40,731 nucleotides of DNA from an uncultured Blautia sp. (GTDB lineage: Bacteria; Bacillota; Clostridia; Lachnospirales; Lachnospiraceae): NCBI GenBank assembly GCA_934409175.1, contig CAKRVX010000010.1:1-40731 (forward strand). Direction: 5' to 3'. How positions within the stretch are numbered: position 1 is the stretch's first letter; each line of letters begins with the position of its first letter. Below the pieces are notes generated by a model. The model saw only the letters and a program-made list of their open reading frames with translations, did no database searches and had not been told where the DNA came from. A program made the translations under genes and the position numbers. This document shows positions 25,146 through 32,355 of the stretch, one piece after another.

Positions 25146-25198
25146 ACATATATTATACGAATCAGCGCACGACAAAATCACAAAAAAAATAAAATTTT

Positions 25199-25606
25199 TT
25201 ATTTTTGTATATGAAACAGTGTCTCAGCCGTTTCCTGTGCAGAAGTATTATCTGCTGTTGCTGTCATGCCTGCCATAAAAACAATCAGAAGACAGGCAGC
25301 TGCAATACCGACCCTCCTGACCAGGACATGTACTCTGTCCTTTTCTTTCTTCCATTCCCGGATCTCAAAGATCTTGTCTTCTTTCAGATTTTCACGGTAC
25401 TGACCGTTCTCCCTCAGACTGTCGATCAGACGATTATAGCCTTCTCTTATTTCTTCCTGTGACTCTTTTAAAGATTCTTCATCAGATTCCATCCCTGCCT
25501 CTTTCAGAAGTCTGATCTCTATCTCCTCTGCTTCTTTTATAAACTGGTCCTCCAGAAACTGGTCAGTCTCTTTTTCACTTATATAACTGTATTTTTTATC
25601 TTTCAT
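25199..25606 (-). CDS. Small single-pass membrane protein, possible anti-sigma-like
   Basis: A 135-residue protein. Residues 1-90 are highly charged and helical (Glu/Lys-rich, for example EAEEIEIRLLKEAG), followed by a basic stop (RVHVLVRR) and a transmembrane helix at about 97-117, with a short outside tail ending in TADNTSAQETAETLF. This layout, cytoplasmic helical domain plus one helix, is that of many anti-sigma factors, and a sigma-like gene lies 1.2 kb away on the same strand with murG between; that link is inference only. Ribosome binding site AAGGAAAG is a little far (12 bases). No family recognised. Confidence 0.6.
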   Translation of the reverse strand: MKDKKYSYISEKETDQFLEDQFIKEAEEIEIRLLKEAGMESDEESLKESQEEIREGYNRLIDSLRENGQYRENLKEDKIFEIREWKKEKDRVHVLVRRVGIAAACLLIVFMAGMTATADNTSAQETAETLFHIQK

Positions 25607-25621
25607 AATCCCTATCTTTCC

Positions 25622-25650
25622 TTGACAATTCTCCCATGTAGGTTCATATT
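25622..25650 (+). promoter_or_regulatory. Promoter of murG
   Basis: Perfect -35 TTGACA (25622-25627), 17-base spacer and CATATT (25645-25650). A small stem-loop (CCTG...CAGG around a T-run, about 25664-25679) follows the predicted start. It lies 15 bases from the start codon of the divergent membrane-protein gene. Confidence 0.65.
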
Positions 25651-25716
25651 TAATAATAAGTCCCTGTTTTTTTGCAGGTCATTTTATTCTATTTTGAAAT
25701 AACCAGGAGGATTTTT

Positions 25717-26784
25717 ATGAAACATATTGTACTCACCGGCGGCGGTACAGCCGGTCATGTTACTCCAAATATTGCACTAATTCCCCGTCTGAAAGAACTT
25801 GGATATGAAATTTCCTATATAGGTTCTTATGAAGGGATTGAAAAAAAACTCATCGAAGAAATGCATATTCCTTACTACGGTATTTCTTCCGGCAAATTAA
25901 GACGTTACTTCGATGTAAAAAATTTCACTGACCCGTTCCGTGTTCTGAAGGGTTTTGGAGAGGCAAAAAAACTGTTAAAACAGTTAAAACCGGATGTTGT
26001 CTTCTCCAAAGGTGGATTTGTCACTGTCCCTGTTGTTATTGCAGCCAAAAAATGTAAAATTCCTGCCATCATCCACGAATCCGATATGACTCCTGGTCTG
26101 GCCAATAAACTCTGCATTCCATCTGCTGTGAAAGTATGTTGCAATTTTCCTGAAACAGTCAGCAGTCTTCCGTCAGATAAAGCGGTCCTCACCGGTACGC
26201 CCATCCGTCAGGAATTACTAAACGGTAATAAAGAAACTGCCAGACAATTCTGTGGCTTCACAGATAGCAAACCTGTTCTTATGGTAATCGGCGGAAGTCT
26301 TGGCGCTGCTTCGGTCAACGAAAATATACGTCGCATTCTTCCAAAACTTCTGCAGGAGTTTCAGGTAATCCATCTTTGCGGAAAAGGAAAAATGGACGAA
26401 AGTTTAAACGGTACAGAAGGTTACGTACAATATGAATACATCAAGCAGGAACTTGCAGACCTGTTTGCACTGGCTGATGTGGTAATTTCCCGTGCAGGTG
26501 CCAATGCTATCTGTGAGATCAATGCTCTGAAAAAGCCAAATCTTCTCATTCCGCTGTCTGCAAATGCCAGTCGTGGTGATCAGATACTGAACGCCCGCTC
26601 TTTTGAACGGCAGGGATTCAGTATGGTTCTTGAAGAGGAAGAGATTACTGAAGAAAAACTTCTGAACTCCATTCGCCAGCTTTATCAGAACCGCGAAACT
26701 TATATTGAAGCAATGTCAGGAAGCAGTCATATGAATTCTATTGAAAAGATTACAGAACTCATTGAAGAATGCAGAAATAAATAA
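25717..26784 (+). CDS. murG: UDP-GlcNAc:undecaprenyl-PP-MurNAc-pentapeptide GlcNAc transferase MurG
   Basis: A 355-residue GT28 glycosyltransferase that converts lipid I to lipid II at the inner membrane face. N-terminal [17 protein letters not shown] carries the glycine-rich loop; [14 protein letters not shown] and [12 protein letters not shown] follow; in the C-terminal domain [26 protein letters not shown] and the donor-binding [19 protein letters not shown] are clear. Length is slightly short but within range. ATG 25717 was chosen over an earlier in-frame start because of its CCAGGAGG site. It stands alone, outside a dcw cluster, and converges on the sigma-like gene with only 17 bases between stops. 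Confidence 0.94.
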   Translation: MKHIVLTGGGTAGHVTPNIALIPRLKELGYEISYIGSYEGIEKKLIEEMHIPYYGISSGKLRRYFDVKNFTDPFRVLKGFGEAKKLLKQLKPDVVFSKGGFVTVPVVIAAKKCKIPAIIHESDMTPGLANKLCIPSAVKVCCNFPETVSSLPSDKAVLTGTPIRQELLNGNKETARQFCGFTDSKPVLMVIGGSLGAASVNENIRRILPKLLQEFQVIHLCGKGKMDESLNGTEGYVQYEYIKQELADLFALADVVISRAGANAICEINALKKPNLLIPLSANASRGDQILNARSFERQGFSMVLEEEEITEEKLLNSIRQLYQNRETYIEAMSGSSHMNSIEKITELIEECRNK

Positions 26785-26801
26785 TTCTTCAAACTCTGTA
26801 T

Positions 26802-27332
26802 TTACAAATTTTTTTCATATTCTTCAAGCAGCCACCGCTTTGTACGCATGACAATATTATTCACATTATTAACTGTAGTGTGAAATTGTTGTGCTACAAC
26901 TTCCGGTGGTATATGACATAGTTTTACTCTGACATAAATCTCATAGTTTCTCTTATTCTTCCTGCGAAGTTTTCTGAAAACCATTTTCACTGAATCCTGT
27001 GCTTCAAGTACTTCCATCATTTCATTTACAGTACTGTTACTTTCCGCAGATATTTCTGATGCCAGTTCAATACCATCTGAATTCGCATATTCATGTTTTC
27101 TGTAACCTTTCTTACAGTAATCCAATGCTTTATGCTCACTCATGGTAATTATCATGGCAGACATCTTCTTTTCATTTGATGTATCAAACCTATCTCCCAT
27201 GTTATATAATTCCATAAATACATCATGGCAGACATCTTCTGCTTCCGCATCATTTTTCAAAATAGCCTTTGCAATCCTCTTTGAACGGGCACGGTATCTG
27301 GCATAAATTTCTCCAAAATCCGTGTTATTCAT
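26802..27332 (-). CDS. Sigma-70-family RNA polymerase sigma-like factor
   Basis: A 176-residue protein resembling small (ECF-type) sigma factors. Residues about 5-75 match region 2 (YARYRARSKRIAKAILKNDAEAEDVCHDVFMELY, the DAEDVxxDVF core of region 2), a linker follows, and about 115-170 match region 4 with a helix-turn-helix (PPEVVAQQFHTTVNNVNNIVMRTKRWL). Region 2 is convincing, region 4 slightly divergent. The start is uncertain: ATG 27332 is used, an in-frame TTG at 27344 is possible, and neither has a good ribosome binding site, so translation may depend on the upstream HIT gene, whose stop is 21 bases away. Target promoters unknown. Confidence 0.75.
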   Translation of the reverse strand: MNNTDFGEIYARYRARSKRIAKAILKNDAEAEDVCHDVFMELYNMGDRFDTSNEKKMSAMIITMSEHKALDYCKKGYRKHEYANSDGIELASEISAESNSTVNEMMEVLEAQDSVKMVFRKLRRKNKRNYEIYVRVKLCHIPPEVVAQQFHTTVNNVNNIVMRTKRWLLEEYEKNL

Positions 27333-27353
27333 CTTTGGTATCAAGTCTCAGAA

Positions 27354-27767
27354 TCAGGCAAGCTGTGCCTTTACCTTTGACAGGATCTCCTCTTTATCTT
27401 CATCTGTTAATTTACCCGGTTTCCATGTAATACCCACAGCATCTCCATCATATCTTGGAATCAGATGCATATGGAAGTGAAATACTGTCTGACCTGCACA
27501 TTCTCCATTATTCTGCACAATATTAAATCCGTCACACTTCAATGCTTCTGTCATGGCTGTCGCCATCTTCTTAGCAAGAACCATCGCTTTTGCGGCCATT
27601 TCATCTGGCAACTCGTAAATATTTGCAGCATGTACCTTCGGAAGAATCAGCGCATGCCCCCTGCTGGCAGGCCCTAAATCCAGAATTACACGAAAATTCT
27701 CATCTTCATAAAGAGTTGCAGCAGGAATTTCTCCATTAGCGATTTTACAGAAAATACAATTATCCAT
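27354..27767 (-). CDS. HIT-family nucleotide hydrolase
   Basis: A 137-residue histidine-triad protein of normal length (Hint/HinT type). N-terminal DNCIFCKIANGEIPA with the zinc-type Cys pair, central VILDLGPASRGHALILPK, and the triad HFHMHLIPRY at about 98-107. Hint proteins hydrolyse AMP-lysine or AMP-N-type phosphoramidates. AAGGAAAT precedes ATG 27767. It leads a short minus-strand unit with the sigma-like gene. The 222-base gap to the divergent kinase gene is AT-rich and shows no convincing promoter to my eye. Confidence 0.93.
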   Translation of the reverse strand: MDNCIFCKIANGEIPAATLYEDENFRVILDLGPASRGHALILPKVHAANIYELPDEMAAKAMVLAKKMATAMTEALKCDGFNIVQNNGECAGQTVFHFHMHLIPRYDGDAVGITWKPGKLTDEDKEEILSKVKAQLA

Positions 27768-27989
27768 TTTTATTTCCTTCTTTCATTAATATTTAATCAA
27801 ATTATGTTTTGCCTGTGTACCAAAGCCGCAGAATGTAAGGTTTCTCCAGGCCTATTGATATTTTAACACATTTTATGTCAAAATACCTCGTCTGATTGAT
27901 AATTGCCGCGAAATCATACGATTTTTCCACTGCGAAACTGATTGATACATTACCTTCCCAGGTGATACACTTTTACTGAGGTGATAAAT

Positions 27990-28685
27990 ATGCCAGCTGA
28001 AAATACTACAGAACAGTTAAAAAAAGAATTTCAGATTACTTTATCCAGATTTGGACATGAAATACGCAATCCCATATCTCTGGTTATCAGTGAGCTGCAA
28101 CTTATGGCTTCTTCCCATCCTGAAGTATGCACTTATCGGGAATGGGACAGTCTTACGGACAACCTTGAATATATCAGAGAATTATTAAACCAGATTTCTG
28201 ACTTTACCCATGCTGGGACTATTTCCCCGGTTCCGACTGATCCGAAAAAATTCCTGGAGAAAATCCTGGATAGCGAAAAAAACACCCTGGATTATCTGGG
28301 AATCACACTGGAAAGTCATTTGGAAGAAATCCCCTCTTTATTCCTTATTGACCACATTAAAATGCGTCAGGCTTTGCTGAATCTGATTCGAAATTCCAGC
28401 GAAGCAATTGATCATCCCAAAGGTAAAATCACTGTCTGTCTTCAGAAACACAATGATGGAATCTGTATCTCCGTCACAGATAATGGCTGCGGAATGACTC
28501 CTGAACAGATCCAGCATATCTGGACTCCATTTATCACCTATAAACCGGACGGCACTGGTCTGGGACTTGCCGTAGTTCAGGAGATTGTTCTGGCACACCA
28601 TGGACACATTACCCTCACAAGTACTCCCGGACATGGTTCTGTGTTCCGTATTTTTTTGGATGATACACAATCACTGCCAGTATAA
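27990..28685 (+). CDS. Orphan soluble histidine kinase (HisKA plus HATPase)
   Basis: A 231-residue protein without signal or transmembrane segment. The H box is LSRFGHEIRNPISLVISELQ near residue 25, the N box LLNLIRNSSEAI at about 130-140, the G1 box VTDNGCGM and the G2 box DGTGLGLAVV follow. It is almost a bare dimerisation/phosphoacceptor plus ATPase core, with no sensor domain, and no response regulator gene is near. ATG 27990 was chosen because GAGGTGA (27978-27984) overlaps the earlier in-frame GTG. Its last 71 bases overlap the convergent rhomboid gene. It may be fed by or feed a partner elsewhere, as KinB/Spo0B-like proteins do (inference). Confidence 0.82.
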   Translation: MPAENTTEQLKKEFQITLSRFGHEIRNPISLVISELQLMASSHPEVCTYREWDSLTDNLEYIRELLNQISDFTHAGTISPVPTDPKKFLEKILDSEKNTLDYLGITLESHLEEIPSLFLIDHIKMRQALLNLIRNSSEAIDHPKGKITVCLQKHNDGICISVTDNGCGMTPEQIQHIWTPFITYKPDGTGLGLAVVQEIVLAHHGHITLTSTPGHGSVFRIFLDDTQSLPV

Positions 28686-29229
28686 AACCGCAGATCAGTC
28701 CGCCTACATGGGCTGCATTATCCACCCCTTCACTGGTAAATCCAAAGTAAAGTGAAAAAGCTGCCATAAGCAATACCTGTTTCGTAGAAAGGTCTTCCAC
28801 ATGACCTTTTCCTCTGAGTACAGCATAAATCATAGCTCCCATCACAGCAAAAACAGCACCGGAAGCACCAGCAGATACAGCAAATTCACCACTTTTCAGT
28901 TCCGCAAAGAGACTGAGGATATTGCCGCCCATGCCTCCCAGAAGATAGATCAGCAAATAACGAATTCTGCCAACTGTACGTTCCATACGTCCTCCCAGAA
29001 CAAAGAGTACCAGCATATTATTTCCCAGATGTTTTACCCCAAAATGCAGGAACATACTGGTAAAAATTCTGAAATATTCTCCACTCATTATCGCGGGTGC
29101 ATATCCAGCGCCACACTGCAGCATATGCATGGTATCATCAGACCCGCCAGTAATCTCTATTGCCAGAAACACCAGTACATTGATCAGAACCAGAAATACT
29201 GTAACCGGTTCTTGTTTCAGTTCTTCCAC
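28615..29229 (-). CDS. Rhomboid-family intramembrane serine protease
   Basis: A 204-residue membrane protein with about six transmembrane helices. Catalytic residues are visible: Ser123 in GASGAVFAVMG and His174 in HVGGLICGF, with Asn70/71 in HLGNNMLVL as the usual oxyanion residue. The start is taken as GTG 29229 because AAGGGG lies 7 bases upstream and the protein then begins VEELKQEPVTVFLVLIN; a longer frame reaches 29346 but crosses the promoter. Rhomboids cleave membrane-protein substrates within the bilayer; the substrate here is unknown. It lies just downstream of the Tad operon but has its own promoter. The 3' end overlaps the kinase gene. Confidence 0.9.
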   Translation of the reverse strand: MEELKQEPVTVFLVLINVLVFLAIEITGGSDDTMHMLQCGAGYAPAIMSGEYFRIFTSMFLHFGVKHLGNNMLVLFVLGGRMERTVGRIRYLLIYLLGGMGGNILSLFAELKSGEFAVSAGASGAVFAVMGAMIYAVLRGKGHVEDLSTKQVLLMAAFSLYFGFTSEGVDNAAHVGGLICGFILAVIVYHPKKYGTQNHVREYL

Positions 29230-29255
29230 GCTTATCCCCTTTTCTATTCTGTTTT

Positions 29256-29277
29256 TACTGTAATTTAACTTACAGTA
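29256..29277 (-). promoter_or_regulatory. 5' stem-loop of the rhomboid transcript
   Basis: TACTGTAA (29256-29263) pairs perfectly with TTACAGTA (29270-29277) over a 6-base loop, beginning about 4 bases after the predicted start of transcription. Confidence 0.5.
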
Positions 29278-29287
29278 TCTGATTATG

Positions 29288-29316
29288 ATTGTAGCAAACA
29301 ATGTGAAATTTTTCAA
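29288..29316 (-). promoter_or_regulatory. Promoter of the rhomboid gene
   Basis: TTGAAA (29311-29316), 17-base spacer and TACAAT (29288-29293) in the 113-base gap after the FHA gene. This is one of the best promoter matches in the window and suggests expression independent of the Tad operon. Confidence 0.7.
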
Positions 29317-29342
29317 AGCCTTTGTACAGTTATTCTCTGCAA

Positions 29343-30689
29343 TCACTCCAGAAATATATACCGTGCCTGCGCAAAATCTACCTCATCTTCATCCTGTAGT
29401 TTATATTCCTCATCCGGAAGAAGCAAACGACCATTTACTGTGGTTCCATTTCTGGAATTCATATCTGTAAGATAATATTCGTTTTCTCTCCTGCAAATCT
29501 TTGCATGAATCCTACTCACTGTCGGAAGATCTATGACAGCATCACATGCATTACGCAATTTTCCCACTACTGTCAGATCCTCCTGCAGATAAATTGTTGG
29601 CAGTTCCCCTGGTTCTCTGCTTACAAAACTTGCCGGGCCTGAAACCACGCCTGCTGAAAGAACTACTGTTTCTCCAAACGCCTCCTGAATGCCTTCCTTC
29701 TCTGCAAATTCTGCATGATTATATATCAACTCTTTTTTATGATTTATGTTCTTACTGCTGCTTTGTTCCTCCTTTGTATATAGAAAATCACTGTCTTCTC
29801 TGAGAAAATCAGTTGTGGAATCTTCCAATGGCTTTTTTTCTCTTTTTTTCATAATCCAGGAAACACTCATTACACTTCCCATCAACAACAAAATAATTCC
29901 CAGTAAAATCCCTGTTTGAAGATACGGCAGATATCCGGCTGCAATGGCCACTGTAATGGCAGCTATCAAAAACAACACAGCCGTCGCCAACCCTATTTTC
30001 CATATAGACCTGCCAGCTGCAGTTTTCTCACTTTCACGTACAAACTCCATCTTACTGTCTTCCTGAAGATTATTTTCTTCCAATTTGTCCTTCTGCGATT
30101 CCTTAAACAGTTCTTCTTTTTCTATTTTCGGTATTCCCTGCTCTTCCGGAAGTTTATAAAGTTCTTCTTTAATATATTCCAGATGAAAACTATTTTCCAT
30201 TGCCCGTCTGTAAACTCCATAGCCAAGCATAACTGCCGCACTGTCTTTATGATCGATCTTTGGAAGAATATATTCTGTGAGTGCATAAAACTGCTCTTTG
30301 ATATCTTTGCTGTATCCGGGCATCAGGCAAAAATATATCTGTCCTTTTTCCATATCTGTGTAAATGTATTCTGGTACCAGGAGAAGCTGCCCCGGATTCA
30401 TAAGATACTCTGCAGTATCCTCCATCACCTGAATGAATCCACCGAAAATGCGACGAAGATCTTCAATCCCCATTTTTTTCTCTTCATATAACTGACTTAT
30501 CGCCTGTCTTGATGTAATATCAAAGTAAACCATAAACTTTCCATTCATACCCTGGATTCTGCATTTCAGAAGAGAGGGAACCACATTTCCTACCAGCATA
30601 CGGACCTGATAAGAGTCTGTATTAATCTCTTCTTCTCCATACAAGATCAGGTAATTATGATTCATATCTCTTTTATATTCCGCCTTCAC
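29343..30689 (-). CDS. DUF6382 and FHA-domain membrane protein of the Tad locus
   Basis: A 448-residue protein. The N-terminal part (1-180, starting MKAEYKRDMNHNYLIL) matches the DUF6382 type that accompanies Tad loci in clostridia. A charged linker follows, then two transmembrane helices (about 233-250 and 258-278), and a C-terminal FHA domain (about 375-448) with TVSRIHAKICRRE and DMNSRNGTTVNG, the phosphothreonine-binding pattern. It probably couples Ser/Thr phosphorylation to pilus assembly (inference); no kinase gene is in the window. GTG start at 30689, one base after the TadE stop, with GGAGG inside that gene. Confidence 0.85.
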   Translation of the reverse strand: MKAEYKRDMNHNYLILYGEEEINTDSYQVRMLVGNVVPSLLKCRIQGMNGKFMVYFDITSRQAISQLYEEKKMGIEDLRRIFGGFIQVMEDTAEYLMNPGQLLLVPEYIYTDMEKGQIYFCLMPGYSKDIKEQFYALTEYILPKIDHKDSAAVMLGYGVYRRAMENSFHLEYIKEELYKLPEEQGIPKIEKEELFKESQKDKLEENNLQEDSKMEFVRESEKTAAGRSIWKIGLATAVLFLIAAITVAIAAGYLPYLQTGILLGIILLLMGSVMSVSWIMKKREKKPLEDSTTDFLREDSDFLYTKEEQSSSKNINHKKELIYNHAEFAEKEGIQEAFGETVVLSAGVVSGPASFVSREPGELPTIYLQEDLTVVGKLRNACDAVIDLPTVSRIHAKICRRENEYYLTDMNSRNGTTVNGRLLLPDEEYKLQDEDEVDFAQARYIFLE

Positions 30690-30690
30690 T

Positions 30691-31134
30691 TCAGCCCTCC
30701 GCTCCTTTCAGAATAGCTGCTGCTTCACGCAACTTTCTGATATGTTTTTCCGGATTTATGATCCTGGACGTACCTTCTGTCCGCAAATGCCAGAAAAATC
30801 CGCCATAACCTGAAACAGTATCCAGATCATATGTCACCTTCACTTCATGCCCTACATTCGTCTGCGTAGTCAGATTTTCCGTTCCAAAAAATCCCGCACT
30901 GCCCAATTCCTCACTGCGCATTCTGGCAGTCTCATAAACTGCGCCATTTTTTCTGATTCCTTCTATGCTTCCACATAAAGCCGACTCATAAGCTGCTGAG
31001 GTAAGCCATGCCCTGTTATGAACAAAAAAGCTCAGATAGAGCACGCCCATTAATGCCAGAAAAATTAATGCCATAACACAGGCCGCTTCTATAGTCATGC
31101 TCCCTTTTTTTATCTTACTTCTGCTTATTTTCAC
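30691..31134 (-). CDS. TadE-like minor pseudopilin
   Basis: A 147-residue protein with a type IV prepilin-like N-terminus: KIKKG then SMTIEAACVMALIFLALMGVLYLSFFV, where cleavage after Gly leaves Glu at position +5, followed by one long hydrophobic helix. This is the TadE pattern. The rest is a small extracytoplasmic domain. The frame is open far upstream, but GTG 31134 was chosen since it overlaps the prepilin peptidase stop as GTGA and GGGAGG lies 10 bases before it. It is presumably processed by one of the two peptidases of this operon. Confidence 0.85.
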   Translation of the reverse strand: MKISRSKIKKGSMTIEAACVMALIFLALMGVLYLSFFVHNRAWLTSAAYESALCGSIEGIRKNGAVYETARMRSEELGSAGFFGTENLTTQTNVGHEVKVTYDLDTVSGYGGFFWHLRTEGTSRIINPEKHIRKLREAAAILKGAEG

Positions 31135-31541
31135 AATACTAAACCTCCCACATAACCAAGTAAAAGGAACGGAACAAACGGTATTTCCGTATTTCGATTC
31201 TTTTTCAGAATTCCTGTCAGGATTCCTGCACAGACTGCACTGCACAACAAAGCCCCCGTAATCATTCCATATAATTCCTCTGGTTTCAGGATCAGCCCAA
31301 GTGACAGCAGAAGCCATCCATCTCCCATTCCTAATGCTCCTGCGGTAAGAATGCTTAATCCTGCAAAGAACAATCCGGGTCCTAAGCATATAAGCAATTC
31401 CTGTAAACTTCCGCCCTGACGCCATCTCCATACAGTTCCGGCAAATGCAAGACACACAATCAGAAACAAAGACACCTGCCTTTTTTTGATATCTATCCAG
31501 GAGTTAATCATCAAAAATATCAACACACACAGCTTTTTCAT
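31131..31541 (-). CDS. Prepilin peptidase, TadV/CpaA-like (second copy)
   Basis: A 136-residue A24-family aspartic membrane peptidase with about four transmembrane helices. The two catalytic Asp motifs are INSWIDIKKRQV near the N-terminus and the GxGD motif GALGMGDGWLLLSLGLI in the middle. It cleaves leader peptides of Flp pilin and pseudopilins. ATG 31541 has an AAGGAG site. It lies directly after the Cys/His-rich pseudopilin gene (13 bases) and before TadE, so may be dedicated to the minor pseudopilins, while another copy starts the operon (inference). Confidence 0.85.
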   Translation of the reverse strand: MKKLCVLIFLMINSWIDIKKRQVSLFLIVCLAFAGTVWRWRQGGSLQELLICLGPGLFFAGLSILTAGALGMGDGWLLLSLGLILKPEELYGMITGALLCSAVCAGILTGILKKNRNTEIPFVPFLLLGYVGGLVL

Positions 31542-31554
31542 ATATTCTCCTTTT

Positions 31555-32343
31555 CTATCCACATCTGCTACAGGAACCCATACCTACTGTCGAAGACTCT
31601 TTCACCAGTTTTACAGTTCTTTTCAGTCTGCTGCATGATTCCAGATTGTGATATTTATTTCCCTGTTCTGTAATATAAACCACGCCTAATGGTTTCTGTC
31701 CTCTGCTACAAGTTTCACAAGCTGTATAATGTTCTCCATATTGATTATTTACAGACAAAACTGAATTACCTGAAATCTGTCTGAGTGATACATTCAGATA
31801 ACTGCAGCCCGGATTTCTGTGATATACACTACCACTTTCTGAAACATAAACCATTTTTTCTGCTTTTTCTTCGCTGTTTCCAGTATCTTCATACATCTTT
31901 CCTGTCCACGCATGAACTTTTACCTGATTGCTGATTGTCATCTTCGGCAGTGGAACCAATCCTCCAAATGGTTTGTACACATAAATATCAGGAAGAATAA
32001 TATTCTCCGGACCATCAGCATTACCCAGATATGCATACATTCCTGCCTGTTTCGCTTTATCACACAGTCTTCTCAGATGTTCCGTCTGCAATTTATAAAT
32101 ATCCATAAATGATATCATTGTTACAACTCCCATAAAAAACAATGGAAGCACCAATGCAGTTTCCAATGCCAAACTCGCTTTTCGCCATACAGAGGTGCCA
32201 AAAGATGCTTTCACAGAAGGTCCACATCTTTTTTTCGGGGCAAAAAAGACTATTCCTGTTATCAGAGAGCGGTTACTCCTTTCTTTTTTATTAATCTTGT
32301 TGATTTCTTTTATGCATTTCATTTTTTCCTTCTGTAAAAACAT
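31555..32343 (-). CDS. TadE-like pseudopilin with two C-terminal Cys/His motifs
   Basis: A 262-residue protein. After a basic N-terminal stretch of about 54 residues comes RKASLALETALVLPLFFMGVVTMISF, a TadE/pseudopilin-type helix with Glu at +5 but Ala rather than Gly at -1. After a linker the C-terminal half holds two related units: VYVSESGSVYHRNPGCSYL ending YTACETC, and VVYITEQGNKYHNLESCSRL ending GSCSRC. Each is YH-x4/5-C then C-x2-C, a likely metal-binding module known from other exported clostridial proteins. GAGGTGAG precedes the ATG. This is an unusual pseudopilin, possibly metal- or redox-stabilised at the pilus tip (inference). Confidence 0.78.
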   Translation of the reverse strand: MFLQKEKMKCIKEINKINKKERSNRSLITGIVFFAPKKRCGPSVKASFGTSVWRKASLALETALVLPLFFMGVVTMISFMDIYKLQTEHLRRLCDKAKQAGMYAYLGNADGPENIILPDIYVYKPFGGLVPLPKMTISNQVKVHAWTGKMYEDTGNSEEKAEKMVYVSESGSVYHRNPGCSYLNVSLRQISGNSVLSVNNQYGEHYTACETCSRGQKPLGVVYITEQGNKYHNLESCSRLKRTVKLVKESSTVGMGSCSRCG

Positions 32344-32355
32344 CTTTTCTCACCT

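Noticed and set aside
31135..31455. N-terminal extension of TadE
   Set aside because: It lies in another frame of the prepilin peptidase gene; the GTG with GGGAGG at 31134 explains the start.
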